A stretch of 64,000 nucleotides of DNA from NCBI GenBank assembly GCA_019055375.1, contig JAHQIW010004619.1:248001-312000 (forward strand), in the 5' to 3' direction. The notes beneath the pieces are model-generated. The model made no database searches and was not told the origin of the DNA. It was given only the letters and a program-made list of their open reading frames with translations. Position 1 is the stretch's first letter; each line of letters begins with the position of its first letter. Origin of the DNA: Parelaphostrongylus tenuis (taxonomy: Eukaryota > Nematoda > Chromadorea > Rhabditida > Metastrongylidae). The translations under genes were made by a program, and so were the position numbers. Below are positions 11,010-22,278 of the stretch, piece after piece.

Positions 11010-12420
11010 TCTAGGAGTTGCTTTTTTTGCATGATATCAAGCATAAGAAAGCATTCTTTAGCCGAAACGTTCTAATAGCGCTCTCATCGGCGAAGGTCTT
11101 CACGTGGAACCTTTTCGAGGGCGCTGCTCGTCGTCTTTCAAAGAGAATCATCTCCTTGATAACAAACATAAAACGCCTCTCTGAACTCCTTGAATTTGAT
11201 CGTTCTTTGCTGGCGCAGCACATTTTATGACCGCTCAAAAGCAGTATGCTAGTGACGAATTTGAAGAGGATGGTCATGTATCTGAAGAAGGGAATTACAG
11301 GTTATGAAGCTGAGAACTGGCAAATTCATGTACCATCATTTATCCTTCTAGGGAATGGAGAGTAGGCTGCCATATGGATTGTGAGGTCCACAAACTTCTT
11401 ATTCTTGCGTAGAACTTTCGACAACTCTAAAGTTTTCGCGTCCGAGTTTACGTCGGAGACGTATGCTGTCGAAAGTATCTGCATTCCTCTCTTGTCAAAG
11501 CGCCTAAGTACCATGACACCATTCCGATTTTGCACTTTTCTCCACTCACCCTTACGCGGTTTTCGCAGCATGATCTCCTTCAGCATGCCTTTCCTCCTCT
11601 TCTAGAAGGTTCTGATCAGGTATGTATTCTTCCGCAACAGTTTTTCCTCTAGGGCAACACTGGTGTACCAATTGTCACTGTGAATGTACTTGATCTAACA
11701 TGTCGTTCATTGAGTCCATCATCACATGTTCAGATAAAAGCTCACCAGATTTGGGATTTTTGTCTGCACCTGTGTAGACCGTTGTATTGTACGTGTATCC
11801 TCTCTCACCACAGTATTTGGAGAGCTTTCTTCCGAATCCGTTCCTTCTGCAACAAGCGTACTGGCAAAGCTTGGCTCTTTCTCTAAATCGTACCATCGCC
11901 TCATCGATGCATGTATCACTTCCTAGCCTTTACACAATTTTCCGGTTGGTACTCACTGCTTTCATCAGCCGTTTTGTTTTATACAGCTTGTCCTCTTCGT
12001 TAGCTTCGTCAATGTTAGCTGTATGCAGATTGGTCATGATCTCATAGAATCCATGTTTCGACATGATATGCGACGAGATTCAAATTCCCTCAAGATCTGG
12101 AGGACTACTACAGAAATCGTTCAGTTGTGGCAGTGAGATGACAGACATTTTCAGACACAAGGTAATAAATGGCCTCATTTCGTTTGACCGTCTCATTCCA
12201 ATCTATAGGTTTCGATGGCCGTAAGCATTTGTCTGCTCACAAGCAGTTCCAAAACACCATACATGAAGACTTTATGGAAGTCTACTGGATAACGGCCATC
12301 GCGGAATGCTTTATTTCGCAGGCCAACACAACTGTCATTGAAGGTTTTAGAACTAGGCGCCTTCACACTACTCGATCAGCCACCCACTGCGCCGGTGATG
12401 GTTGATATGGATGGTGCTCC
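11010..12420 (-). mobile_element. piggyBac-like transposase relic 1
   Basis: Minus-strand segments read in order: MSKHGFYEIMTNLHTANIDE, DEAMVRFRERA, GYTYNTTVYTGADKNPKSGE, WYTSVALEEKLL, then KGEWRKVQNRNGVMVLRRFD, KRGMQILSTAYVSDVN. The order (YxFxVYTG-like box, then GE...DKR.M.LLST) is that of the piggyBac DDE transposase (DDE_Tnp_1_7). The open segments are 11675-11896, 11326-11586 and 11011-11277, in different frames with stops between, so it is inactive. Confidence 0.75.
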
Positions 12421-12539
12421 ATCGTCTGAATCACCATCATGAGAGTTATTAAGTGTGGTGGTCCATGTCTTTGTTATGATCACGTTTTTTAATGATCGAC
12501 GTTGATGTCCTCTCTGAAGAATTGATCTTCAAAAAATTG

Positions 12540-12960
12540 ATCACAACGTTTCTAAATGCCAGTGGAGATCTGTGCAAAATCGGAATTGTGTGATAGTGAC
12601 GAGAAAGAAGTGGAGATATAGTACGGCTCTTTCGACAGCATACGGCTCCGACGTAAATTTGGGCACGAAGAAGTTCATAGTCGTCGAAAGCTACAGTTTG
12701 AATAAGCGGTCTATAAATTTCATGGATCAGACGGCTCCCTACACTCCATTCCTTAAAAGGATTAAAACATGCTGCGTGTATTTTGCTACTTCTTAGCTCA
12801 ATCTGCTATTCAATTTCTTAGGTTTATGAGCATCCTCTTCAGTTTCGTCACAAACATGCTGTTGTTGAGTGCTCATAGAATGTACTGCGACTACAAAGAA
12901 CAATCAATATTTAACGACCTCAAAGAAGCGATTCATGTCAGTTACTCAGTAGGCGATTCT
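12540..12960 (+). mobile_element. piggyBac-like transposase relic 2, opposite strand
   Basis: Plus-strand segment with MQNRNCVIV, STALSTAYGSDVNLGTKKF, MDQTAPYTPFLKRIKT and a downstream KNNQYLTTSKKRF stretch. These align with KVQNRNGVMV, ILSTAYVSDVNSDAKT and MAAYSPFPRR of relic 1. It is therefore a second, more decayed copy in inverted orientation about 0.1 kb away. Confidence 0.7.
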
Positions 12961-12974
12961 TCTTCAACGACGAC

Positions 12975-13140
12975 TCGTAGCGTACTCGACAAGCGTCCAG
13001 GTGAAGGCCGTTGCCGAAGTAGTGCTATGAAAAGATGTTGGCCGAAGCAAACATCTTTGCACAGCACTCCACGCTATTGAGTGTATTGTACCATCATAAC
13101 ACCGAAGTGGCGGTCAAATAAAATCATTTCTAAAAAGATG
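12975..13140 (+). repeat. SINE-A, 3' part
   Basis: Contains GCAAACATCTTTGCACAGCA, CTATTGAGTGTATTGTACCA, TCATAACACCGAAGTGGCGG and TCAAATAAAATCATTTC. This is the tail structure of SINE-A. The tRNA-like head is decayed. Confidence 0.6.
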
Positions 13141-13307
13141 TTAGTTGAGGAATGCTCCTTTCATGCTCCATTCATGCTAAAAAAACAGGTGCTAGAAATG
13201 TTTGATGTAGAACTCTTTTCTGCTCAGTGATGTGATTACGCACATCTCTGTAGCCCTAGAGATGCTGCGTAGTTAGTGTTTGCAGTCATAAACTGAGTAC
13301 TTCATTA

Positions 13308-13605
13308 GCTCCTAAGAGAATTCAATGGTGAGCGAAAACGCGGCTTCAGGCGGGAATCGAACCCGCCTTTCATCGTATCCAGGGACGCGCGCCCTACCGC
13401 TACACCACCAAGACACATTTGCGCCACCATTCATTGTTCAACATCTCTATGTTGTCTATCAGGCACTAACATTTGACATGTCTGGTCGGGTATGCGATTT
13501 CGCTTTATAAACCCAGTTAAGTTGACAGACATTGTAATAACTAATACTCAAAATTTATTGTATTCTTACTGCATTTTTCCCAGTGTTATTATGTGTTATA
13601 TATCA
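13308..13605 (-). mobile_element. SINE-B, single copy
   Basis: Single copy of the repeat found as a dimer at 5336-5880. It contains CTCCTAAGAGAATTCAATGG, a 72-nt tRNA-like head at 13343-13414 (minus strand, with a well-formed GGCGGG/CCCGCC T-arm), GGTCGGGTATGCGATTTCGC and the TTCTTACTGCATTTTTCCCA end. Confidence 0.75.
13343..13414 (-). repeat. tRNA-like SINE head
   Basis: 72 nt with A-box GTAGCGGTAGGGC and B-box GGTTCGATTCCC. The acceptor ends (GTCTTGG/CTGAAGC) are only partly paired. The anticodon loop lacks U33, as in the 5431 copy. Read as a SINE head, not a functional tRNA. Confidence 0.7.
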
Positions 13606-13609
13606 CTGT

Positions 13610-16600
13610 ATCACCTGTCGTCCCGTTGATCGTCGAGTGACTCGAGCGGGTACCAGCAACACTTCCATTTTTCCCTATCGCTTGGAAGAATAGCCCAGTG
13701 GGTCCTCTTCGCTCTAGCAATTCGTTGAGCCATCATGTCTTTCTTTTATAGCTTTCGTGAAGAGATCGCACCAACGGGTCGGTGGTCTTCCTTTGGAGCT
13801 CTTGATGTCCCGAGGAATCCAGTCGGTAGCAGCTGTCGTCCATCGGTTGTCGTTGAAGAGCATCACGTATCCGGCCCACCTTATTTAACATATCCTTGGC
13901 GTGTAGAAAGGCGTCTTTGATATTCGACCGCTGATGTAGATCGGAACTTTGGAACCGCTCTCTTATTTGCGAGATACGGTATACTCCTAGCATCTACCTT
14001 TCGACTGCGCGTTCAATAACGCCAAGTAATCTTTCATCCTATTTTAGTAGAAACCAGGTTCTGCTGCACACGTTAGGGGAGGGATAACTATCAAGTGGAA
14101 AAGGTGAGCACGGAGTCAGATGTTCTTCGTCCTCTTTACTACGTCCTCTATGCTCTTAAACGTTCCTCAAGCCGCTCCTTTCTTCCAGCTCAACTCTGGA
14201 GCTAGATCGTTCATCATGTCAATTTCACGATCTAGATAGACATAACTGGAGCATTCGGAGATTGTCATTCCCTTGAGCGTGAATGGAGCATTCAGAACCC
14301 ATCCGTTCTTCATGAACATCCTTTTCCTTAAATTTAGTTGAAGACCAATCTTTCCACAAGCGTTATCGAAATCGGTCAACATTCGTTCCGGTTGGCTAAT
14401 GGTCTGTGTTATGAGGAAGATGGCAACGGCAAAACGAAAATGGTTTAATTGTCGGCCGTCAATTTTCAATCCCATTTCGTCCCATTCTAATGCTCGAATG
14501 ACGTTTTGTAGGGTGGCAATGAATAGATTTGGCTAATTTGTATCGTCTTGTCGACCCCCTCTTCTTACGTCAATGGTGATGTTATTGTAGAATGGAGATA
14601 TTCTGGTTGTGAAATCTTTATGAAGCTCACGAAGGATCATTATGTACCGAGTAAGGACGCCCTGGTTATCCAGAGCCTTTATAATCGCTTCTGTTTACAC
14701 TAATTCAAAGACTTTCTTCAGATCGATGAAAGTGAGACAGAGTGGTTGTTTGTGCTCTCATGAAATTTCAATGACTCTTGTAATCGTGTGGATGTGATCT
14801 ATGGTACTGAATTCTTTTCGGAACCCTGCTTGTTCGCATGGCTATCCTTCGTCCAGTGTTCTGTCAATCCTGTTTAGGATGACTTGAGTAAAGTGTTCAT
14901 AGACAACGGACAGCAAGGAGATTGGGCGATAATTGCCTATGTCGTGAAGGCCTCCCTTTTTGAACAACAATACGGCCTTGTTGGTTTTCCATTGATAGGG
15001 ACCTTGCATTCTAACAGGTAACGAGTGAAGAGCCGAGCCAGGGTGTTGATGAGAATTGGCGCAGGTTCTTCAGTAATTCTGGTCTAATACTGTCTGGACC
15101 GGGTATCGTTCTGTTCTTCACCGACGATATAGCATGTCGGATTTCAAAAGGAAGGACCGATGGAATGACATATTCGTCCTCTTTAAATTTATATGACGGT
15201 AAGAGGACATGGCTAGCGAAGAGATCCGCGTAGTGCTGTTGGATGATTTTCTCCATAACCCTTCTCTAAGCTGTAAGTGTCCCGTCAGGGTATCGGAGTG
15301 CAATCAGCTTGGTCTTATAGTCGGCGAATCCTCGCTGGGCTTTGCTAATGCTCTTCCCAGCCTCTGCAGCTTCTGCCATAACTACTGCTCTTCTTTCCTT
15401 GACGTCTTCTTTTATCGCTTCTCTGCAGCTTTATGCAAGTCGGAAGTAAGGTTTCGGTTGCTTGTAGCCCGTGCGTTTCCACGTTGACGTATCAGCTCGA
15501 GTGTCTGCGGAGACAAGCGTCTCTACGCTACCTTAAGGCTCTCGGCTTTGCTAGCGCCATTGTGAAGATATTCAACGAGGCCACCGTGTTCTTCTTCGAT
15601 GTTTCAGACAGCGGTATCCTCAAAGGACAACTAATGATTTACATCAAAGTTTATAGTAGTTGAGGGATTCCTGTCGTTTGAATTTAGTAACTCTCTCGTT
15701 TCCGCGAAAAATGTAACGTTACGCGGTGGAAGCGATGGTCTGATCCGCTGTAGAACTTAGGAACAACAGCGACATCGGTCAAGCAAAACCTTTGATTTAT
15801 TATGATGCGGTTTATTTCGTTATGGTACTCTCCATTGAGAGACTCTCACGTTCATTGATGATAGTGAGGCTTTTGGAATTGTTAGTTATCATAAATGGTT
15901 TTGGTCGTCATCATAAACTCAAATAGCCTCTCACCCTGTTCATTCTATTCTAGTCCATGGGTCCCAATTAGTGGTTCTTCAGACCTCCTAGGTTCAATTT
16001 TGTCGTTGAAAGCTGCAACAATAACCTTGAATAAAGTATGGTCTTTTCTAACAAAGTTTTCAAAATCCAAATAAAACGCTTCGTCTTCCTCGTAGCTTGA
16101 TGTTTTTGCGTAAGCAACGAAGATGGTCCAAGCCGGCATAGAACCACATCGCTTCAACCGTATTCGTCCTATACGGGTTGTTAGTTGTTTTAGCGAATCG
16201 ATGTTCACGGTCAAATTCGATTTGACAAGGACGCCAACGCCGCCGTCACCACTGCAATCGCATGTTCCAAGGAACAGTTCTTTTCCGGTGTCATAAACAG
16301 CGTAAAAAATGATTTCGCCTTCTCGTCTAAGCCAAGCCCATGACGTCATGCCTTATTCTTCTTTCTTGAATCAATCGATCTTTTGCAGCGGATTCGTGAG
16401 CACGGGCTCTTGCATTGTATGTACAGATCGCCATTTTGGCCCGTTTCGATCTTGGCAGCCTAGTTTGGCCCTGAGATTTTAGCAGCCTCTCCGTACTCGT
16501 CTCACCTGGCGCTGCTGTACCAGGGACTCTTTCGGGGTCAGGGGAGTGAGGTCGTATTTGTTACTGTTTTTGGTATTTTGATGCCCAACGTACAGCTTGC

Positions 16601-16950
16601 CAGGCTCTAAACATTGGGGCTGGGTACTCACGAGCAGCTTGCCAGTCTCTCTCGGATGAGCGGGAGGAGCTTATTTGTTGGAAGAGATTCTTAACCACCT
16701 CTCATGTACTTCCCAGCAGCTTGAATGCAGGCTTTTGGCCGACTTGACTCGTAGAGATAGAGTTTTTGTCAAGTCGTCGCTGTAGAAGCTGGGAGCTCAT
16801 CCCCTGAATCCACCTGCGTCTTTGGGAAGACACGGTCGCTTTTGGTTCGCGTTTATTCTCCTATCCACCACCTGAAGACTCGTTAAGTGCCGTCGCTGCT
16901 AACTGGGGGGGGGGGGGGGGGGATTCCTCAAAGAGGGAGGTCCGTGGGGT
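13610..16950 (-). mobile_element. RTE-type LINE D, near full length (about 3.3 kb), frameshifted
   Basis: From the 5' side at 16950: a leader; endonuclease pieces (DTGKELFLGTCDCSGDGGVG and FVAYAKTSSYEEDEAFYLDF in 15945-16349); linker; RT start (EKIIQQHYADLFASHV, AISSVKNRTIPGPDSIRPEL in 15011-15256); thumb and C-terminal parts (MGLKIDGRQLNHFRFAVAIF, where the usual FADDIV is replaced by FAVAIF; CGKIGLQLNLRKRMFMKNG; MMNDLAPELSWKKGAA in 14167-14475); and an RTE C-terminus ending in THWAILPSDREKWKCCWYPL at 13610-13720. It is the most complete RTE copy here, but the altered catalytic motif and frameshifts make it inactive. Confidence 0.85.
16905..16922. repeat. G18 homopolymer
   Basis: Eighteen consecutive G in the RTE D leader. 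The corresponding place in copy C has a short ordinary sequence (CAGGTCGGGATCC), so this is either slippage expansion or a sequencing/assembly artefact. Confidence 0.9.
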
Positions 16951-16959
16951 GTCATGTAC

Positions 16960-17035
16960 ACCTAAGAGTATTGAGTGGTCAGCAAATACACGGCCTCAAG
17001 CGGGAATCGAACCCGCGTTTCATCCATACCGGAGT
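16960..17035 (-). repeat. SINE-B fragment with half tRNA-like head
   Basis: Contains CTAAGAGTATTGAGTGGTCA and, from 16993, the 3' half of the tRNA-like head (GCGGGTTCGATTCCCGC on the minus strand). It is broken off at about 17030. Confidence 0.65.
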
Positions 17036-17079
17036 CGAAGAGTTATTTATGAAACGCGTAGAAGATTACACTCTATTCA

Positions 17080-18360
17080 CTTTTACTGCTCGAGACAGAC
17101 GCGCACGCGTGCAGGCAGCGCGGGGAAGCGTCGTCCGCTAGAACCGCTCATTTCCATTACGATTTCTCTTCAATGTACCAATTTTTCCCGCGGTTTTGTA
17201 AGATTTCGACTTTTCTCCTTTATTTTATGTGCTTCATGAACTCCTCTATGCTCTTATATGCTTTTGGTGTATTACTCTTGTGTTCTAAGAGAAGGAAAGC
17301 TGAATAATATCTCACTGTTGTAAACGATTCGTTTGATTGTGAATAGTAATTGAATACATTCGCGATGTCGATAGCTTGCTGCGAAAGATTATGAGCAAAA
17401 TAAGAGAAAATATTCAACTAAAGACTGAAAATTGTAAGCGTGTGAAAATTACACATGCAGGCTCTTATACGACTCGTCTTCCAATCTTATCGTAAGAACC
17501 CACTTTTAATATTCGATTCGTCCCTCGCATACGTCGCATGCTTGAGGACTTCATTTCTTTCTGAGCGGCATAGAATGATGACCGGGTAGATCTCCTTGGA
17601 AACTTGGAGACAGCCAGGTTGGATGATCGCTGATTACTTGCCGTAGATTGTTAAATGGAAGGATCAACCTAGCACCAAGCATCACTAGCCACTTGAGAAC
17701 TTCTTCCCGCTCCCATTTGTAAATTGTTGCCCCATAATTTCTTTCGCGCTGGCGTTTTACTCTGTTTTTCTATTTAAGATCGGTCTAATCTGGAAGGCCC
17801 CAGGAATGCTGGAAAGTGCTTTTGTGATTCTTGCATACAGTCGTACCACCCCTCGCCATTTGAATGAAGTTGGCTACTGCAAAGTGATGTTCTAAATGAT
17901 AATATGAATTGACCGATCGCCACCGCGCTACACGCGTGAGCATCGGCGAAAATCTTTTGGTGTGGGCACACAGGAAGGAATTTCTTGAGTCTATCTTCAA
18001 TGGAGATGAGTCCTGGGGCTCCTAAGAAAACAAGAAGTGTTACGCTTGCAGGTTGCATCGCAGCGGAAATCTACTAGCTCAACCAAAGTCCAAGTTTCAA
18101 TCGAATGATTATGCTCTCAGACTTCTGAAATTGACAAGACATACTGTTTTGGGAGCTGCTTGACAACAATCAGAAAATCAGTACCGACGTCTGCGAATAT
18201 CAGGTCCGGAGGTTGGCCGTAGCACCGCGAGAGAAGCGTCCAAAAAGGCTTAGTGCTGTTCTTTTATACGATAACGCTCGATCTCACGTCGCAAAGTCTG
18301 CTAGGCAGGTTTGAGAGAAATTGGACTACAGTACTGTATAACATTCACCGTGTAGTTCTG
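17080..18360 (+). mobile_element. mariner-family relic 2 (duplicate of relic 1 block)
   Basis: The coding part, about 17830-18330, matches relic 1 segment by segment: HLNEVGYCKVMF, INGDESWGS, ISTDVCEYQVRRLAVAP, REKRPKRLSAVLLYDNARSH (here the second Asp box is DNARSH). The 5' flank 17080-17800 also aligns with 9340-10050. Frameshifts and stops are present. Together with adjacent RTE sequence it suggests an older block duplication. Confidence 0.75.
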
Positions 18361-18369
18361 GCACTATTT

Positions 18370-19200
18370 TATGTGCGCCCTGAGGCAGCACCTGAGAAGC
18401 TAAAAATTTGAGGAGTACCATCGGTTTAGACATGACCTTACTGACTTCTTCGATGATGACCTCATTCTTTCTGGAAGGAAAATATCCATCTTTGCCCCTA
18501 GCAAATAGTTGTATATCATGCTTTCCAAGACCGAGTGTTTATAGGCAATTTCATGAGGTCTTCTCATAAGTTTTTGCATTGAAGCAATAAGCATCAAGTT
18601 CAATAACAAGAAGTAATTAAGTTGCGTTAACAAGATTAGTCAGATTATGCGCCATCAGCTTGAGCACATTCTGCCATCTCTCACGTAGTACACCAATATC
18701 GCGCTCATAGAACTCGTCATCCTCGAATCCAAACAGGTTGTCAAATCTCGATGCAATTGATTGATGTCTTGAAAAATCTTCTTGCTCAGAAAGTGCACCA
18801 GGAGTCGGAGGAAGTAGTGGTCAGACAGAGACAATTCAGGGCTATACGGCAGGTGATCCAGAAACTCCCGTTTCGCTCCCTTAGCGTCCTCTTTAATGAT
18901 TTGGCGACGTGCACACTTGCGGTGACATCGACGTGTCAGTGCCTGGTTGCAGAAGTCCGGGTGCTCACAGTAACGCTTGGTTTTGATTGTCTCTCCAGCT
19001 GGTAGTAAGTCCCTGTTGCTCGGCCCGGTTTGGTCTTAAGAGATGATGAGCACAGCCTTCGACGCGAATTGATTTCGACGTGAATGTGTAGTTCCTCGTT
19101 GGCCTGGTGGCAACCTTTGATTCGGGCGACATTGACTGTTGAAGATATTCCATTTTTTGTCAACGGTGATTATCTTCGCTAGAATGTTAAAATATGTGTT
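18370..19200 (-). mobile_element. mariner-family relic 3
   Basis: Minus-strand reading from 19180 down: IITVDKKWNIF (GDExW box decayed to VDKKW), LLPAGETIKTKRYCEH, RARRQIIKEDAKGAK, LPYSPELSLSDHYFLR (the catalytic DLAPSDYHLF box, here LSLSDHYF) and a C-terminal RDGRMCS near 18660. The order is that of mariner DD34D. The N-terminal half is absent. The section 18370-18590 has no recognisable content. Confidence 0.7.
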
Positions 19201-19489
19201 CTGGCTGATGGCTCAAATTTCGATAGTGTTGTTAAGCAATTTTGATTGTTTCTGGGTAATGAATTTGATGTTCATTGCTCTAGTGTCAAAACTTATGAAG
19301 TGCCCTGATATTATCAAATAGATTGTCGTGTTGTATATCATTTATCGCAGTGGTAACTTTACTGTTGATTGGTTTTTTTTTCAAATAAATAGCTATTGAA
19401 GTAACAGAGGATTATTTACGTTATTCGCACCCTGTTTCGAATTCTCGGAAACACGACTTGTTCAGATTCTTCTCTAAGCTTCGATGATT

Positions 19490-19800
19490 ACTCGGTAGCC
19501 CAATAAGAGATCATGCCATTCGTTTCGAGTGTTTTTTCAAGACCACGATCAATTTCATATGCCTAATAATCATGTTTGAGCCATGAATGTGATATGTTAA
19601 TGGCACCTACACAGTGTTATGATGGCGTATTTCGCCTTTAGTAGCCTCGTCCTCGTCAGTTGCACAGTGCCTTTCTTCTTAGACAAACATTTTGCCGAAG
19701 AAAGGGGTTGGGCTTTCCCAAGATATCTGGATAAGACGACAGGCACTGTTGCAACTGACGAGGCTGTCGAGGCCGAAGCGCACGTGTACTGCACTGTATC
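19490..19800. mobile_element. palindrome-family (FB2) copy, right arm cut by RTE
   Basis: The left arm (TCATGCCATTCGTTTCGAGT, CATGTTTGAGCCATGAATGT) folds on the start of the right arm (CGACAGGCACTGTTGCAACT, GACGAGGCTGTCGAGGCCGA). The rest of the right arm is replaced at about 19800 by an RTE 3' end. Confidence 0.7.
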
Positions 19801-20345
19801 ACCTGTCGTCTCCTCGATCGTCGAGTGACTCGAACGGGCACCAGCAGCACTTCCATTTTTTCCCATCTCGTGCAAGAGTAGCTTAGTGACTCCTCCTCGC
19901 TCCTTGGATTTGTTGAGCATAATATCTCTCCCCTATGTCTTTTGTAAAATAACTCGGAGCACCGGGTCGGTGGTCTTCTTTAGAGCGCTTGATCCCAGAG
20001 TCATCGGAACGGCTCTCGTCATCGATCGTCCTGAAGAGCATCACGTGTCCGGTCCACCTTATTTTCGATATCCTAGTGCCTGGAAAGGTGTCTTTATCTT
20101 CGATCGTTGACGTAGGTCGAACATCGGTTCCTCTCTCTCATTTGCGAGATACGGGATACTCCTGGCATCGACTTCTCGACTGCGCGTTCAGTAACGCCAA
20201 GTTTTCTTTCATCCTTCTTACATAGTTATCAGGATTCTGTTGCATGCGTCAGGGCAGGGATAATCGTTGAGTCGAAGATGTGGGCACCGAGTCGGATGTT
20301 CTTTTTCCTCTTCATTACATCCTCAATGCTCCTAAAAGTTCCCCA
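19800..20345 (-). mobile_element. RTE-type LINE 3' end fragment
   Basis: Minus-strand C-terminal RTE codons: FRSIEDVMKRKK, GAHIFDSTIIPALTHA, ISKIRWTGHVMLF, RDGKKWKCCWCPFESLDDR (frames shift between segments). The RTE 3' terminus lies at about 19800. The fragment sits between two palindrome-family copies. Confidence 0.7.
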
Positions 20346-20349
20346 AGCC

Positions 20350-20690
20350 TCACTAAAAGATTATGCCGTTCGTTTGGAGTGTTTTCTGAAGAACAAACCT
20401 AAATTTCAGTATGACTGATAATCATTTTTGACCCATGAATGTGGTACATTATGGGCACTTATTCAGTGCAGTGCACATGTTACTGTCTTAACAGCCTCGT
20501 TTTCGTCAGTTGCTCAGTGCTTTCCGTCTTTGCCAATTTCCTTGGGATAGAATGGGTGGGTTTCCCCAAGAGGATTGGCTTAGACGGAAGGCGCTGTGCA
20601 ACTGACGAGGCTGTCAAGGCCAAAACACGCGTGTATTGTTCTGTAAAAGTGCCAGAACATGCCACATGCACTGCTCAGAATTAATTACCA
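20350..20690. mobile_element. palindrome-family (FB2), best complete copy
   Basis: Left arm about 20360-20555 (TATGCCGTTCGTTTGGAGTG, CACTTATTCAGTGCAGTGCA, CAGCCTCGTTTTCGTCAGTT) and right arm about 20565-20690 (TTCCCCAAGAGGATTGGCTT, GCAACTGACGAGGCTGTCAA, CAGAACATGCCACATGCACT) are reverse complements around a short loop. No ORF is conserved. It may be a foldback or MITE-like DNA element. Confidence 0.7.
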
Positions 20691-20699
20691 CGCATAAAT

Positions 20700-21420
20700 T
20701 AAAAGAATTTGGAAGGTGTAATGGGATTTCAGAATAGCATTATGATTAATCTGTACGATCAGTGATAAAATTATGCTTCCCATCCAAATATTTATCGCTA
20801 AGCAAACTCTTTTCTACAGACTTTTTGAGAGCATTCAATGGCATAAATCTAGAACATTCCAGTTGTGTGCTTCCTTTTTGCAAAAAGCTCTTTATCGCAC
20901 TGTAACACCCAAAGAAAGATAGGTTTTGCAATTTTCAAACATTTTTATTATTTACACCTTTCTACATTCCTTGAGAAAACCGAGGATTTTCATTTTTTAG
21001 GTTTTAATAAAATTCTTTAATTTCTAAAAACGACTTTGTTGCAGTGTAACAGCCAGAGGAGTGCTAGGTTCCGCTCAAAGCGGCATTGGCGCTAGACCAC
21101 CAAAATTTGCCTTAATGTGGATAGGATTTCGCAACACAGCGCCAAGCCACCGCGCTTCTTTCGATGCCTAATCTACGAAATCCATCCTTTCTTGAATGTT
21201 ACAAAGCACTTTGGTGTCCTTTCAAAAACGAAATAATCATCAAAATTGCTAAGATTTGAGCTATGGAACGGCTTCTGGAAGTTTGAAGGAAAGATTTCTT
21301 TTTATTCAAGCTCTCAAATGATTACTCTACTTTGGAAAACAACCAAAACATTCGTTTTTCGCGAAAGGTCAAAACAGAGTGCGGAAAACGTAAAGGTAGC
21401 GTAACAAAAGTGTTATTGTG
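20700..21420. other. no gene recognised
   Basis: About 720 bp of AT-rich sequence with no convincing ORF or splice-bounded exon. A segment near 21230-21320 (GATTTGAGCTATGGAACGGC) is loosely repeated near 25340, indicating an old dispersed repeat. Confidence 0.6.
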
Positions 21421-21444
21421 CTAAGGAAATTATGGTGCAACCCG

Positions 21445-21540
21445 ATATATATATATATTATTATATATATATATGTATATATATATGCGAATATATATAT
21501 TTTCTTATATATACATGCATATATATATGCATATACAACG
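21445..21540. repeat. AT-rich microsatellite
   Basis: Imperfect TA/TATG runs of about 95 bp. A TIR-element terminal module (GCTGGACAAAAACTTTTCAT, GTTAGTAGTCATTCGAAAA) follows at 21590-21650. Confidence 0.8.
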
Positions 21541-22278
21541 CTCATTCAATCATATGGTTCTTTTCCATTGAGCACGTTATGGAGAATTCACTTCCTTTGC
21601 TGGACAAAAACTTTTCATGAAAGTGTTAGTAGTCATTCGAAAACTCAATTTCTGGAGCTATGCGTGCTCGTATTCCCTCGGGCAAAGCACTTTCATTCAG
21701 TTGCTAATAACTGTTCGATAGCTGGAATCGAATACCCAAAATTATGTTTCCTCTTTGTAGAAGCTTTTTTACAGCGCTGTAGCAGAAAGAAAGATCTTTG
21801 CTTTTTACACGCGTATCTCTCGTAGTAAGGTGCTCTTCCCCTCAATTTACAGGCAGCCATTCCATGGAATAAGTTTCCATAATTTCAACTCTGTGCTTAA
21901 TTTCACCGTTTCATTGTAGTGTAGCAGGGAGAATAAAATTGAGTTATGCATACGTCGCTCATTGCTTGTCAGTTGGTAGGGTGTGTGATAGATGTGCATC
22001 TATAACGCGTTATCCACAGACCTTACGGCCGCGATTCAGATGTTGGGTGTGATTTTTGTTTTCGAAATTAGCACTTTTCTCCGCTTAGAAAAAAATTAGA
22101 GATTAAGAGATTTTTGCTGACTCTTGACTCAAGGAGTTCCTCTGTACAGTTACATTATTTTTGTGCTTCAACAAGCGGTAAGCGTTATAATAAAAAAACG
22201 CGCGGAGTATGTGGAACATAATGAACGGTTCAATGCCACAGCCCTATAAACAGCAGTCTCTGAAACTTAAGCTTTTAA

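Noticed and set aside
21418..21825. ORF of 135 codons
   Set aside because: Begins in a TA microsatellite and runs through a TIR-element module; low-complexity translation.
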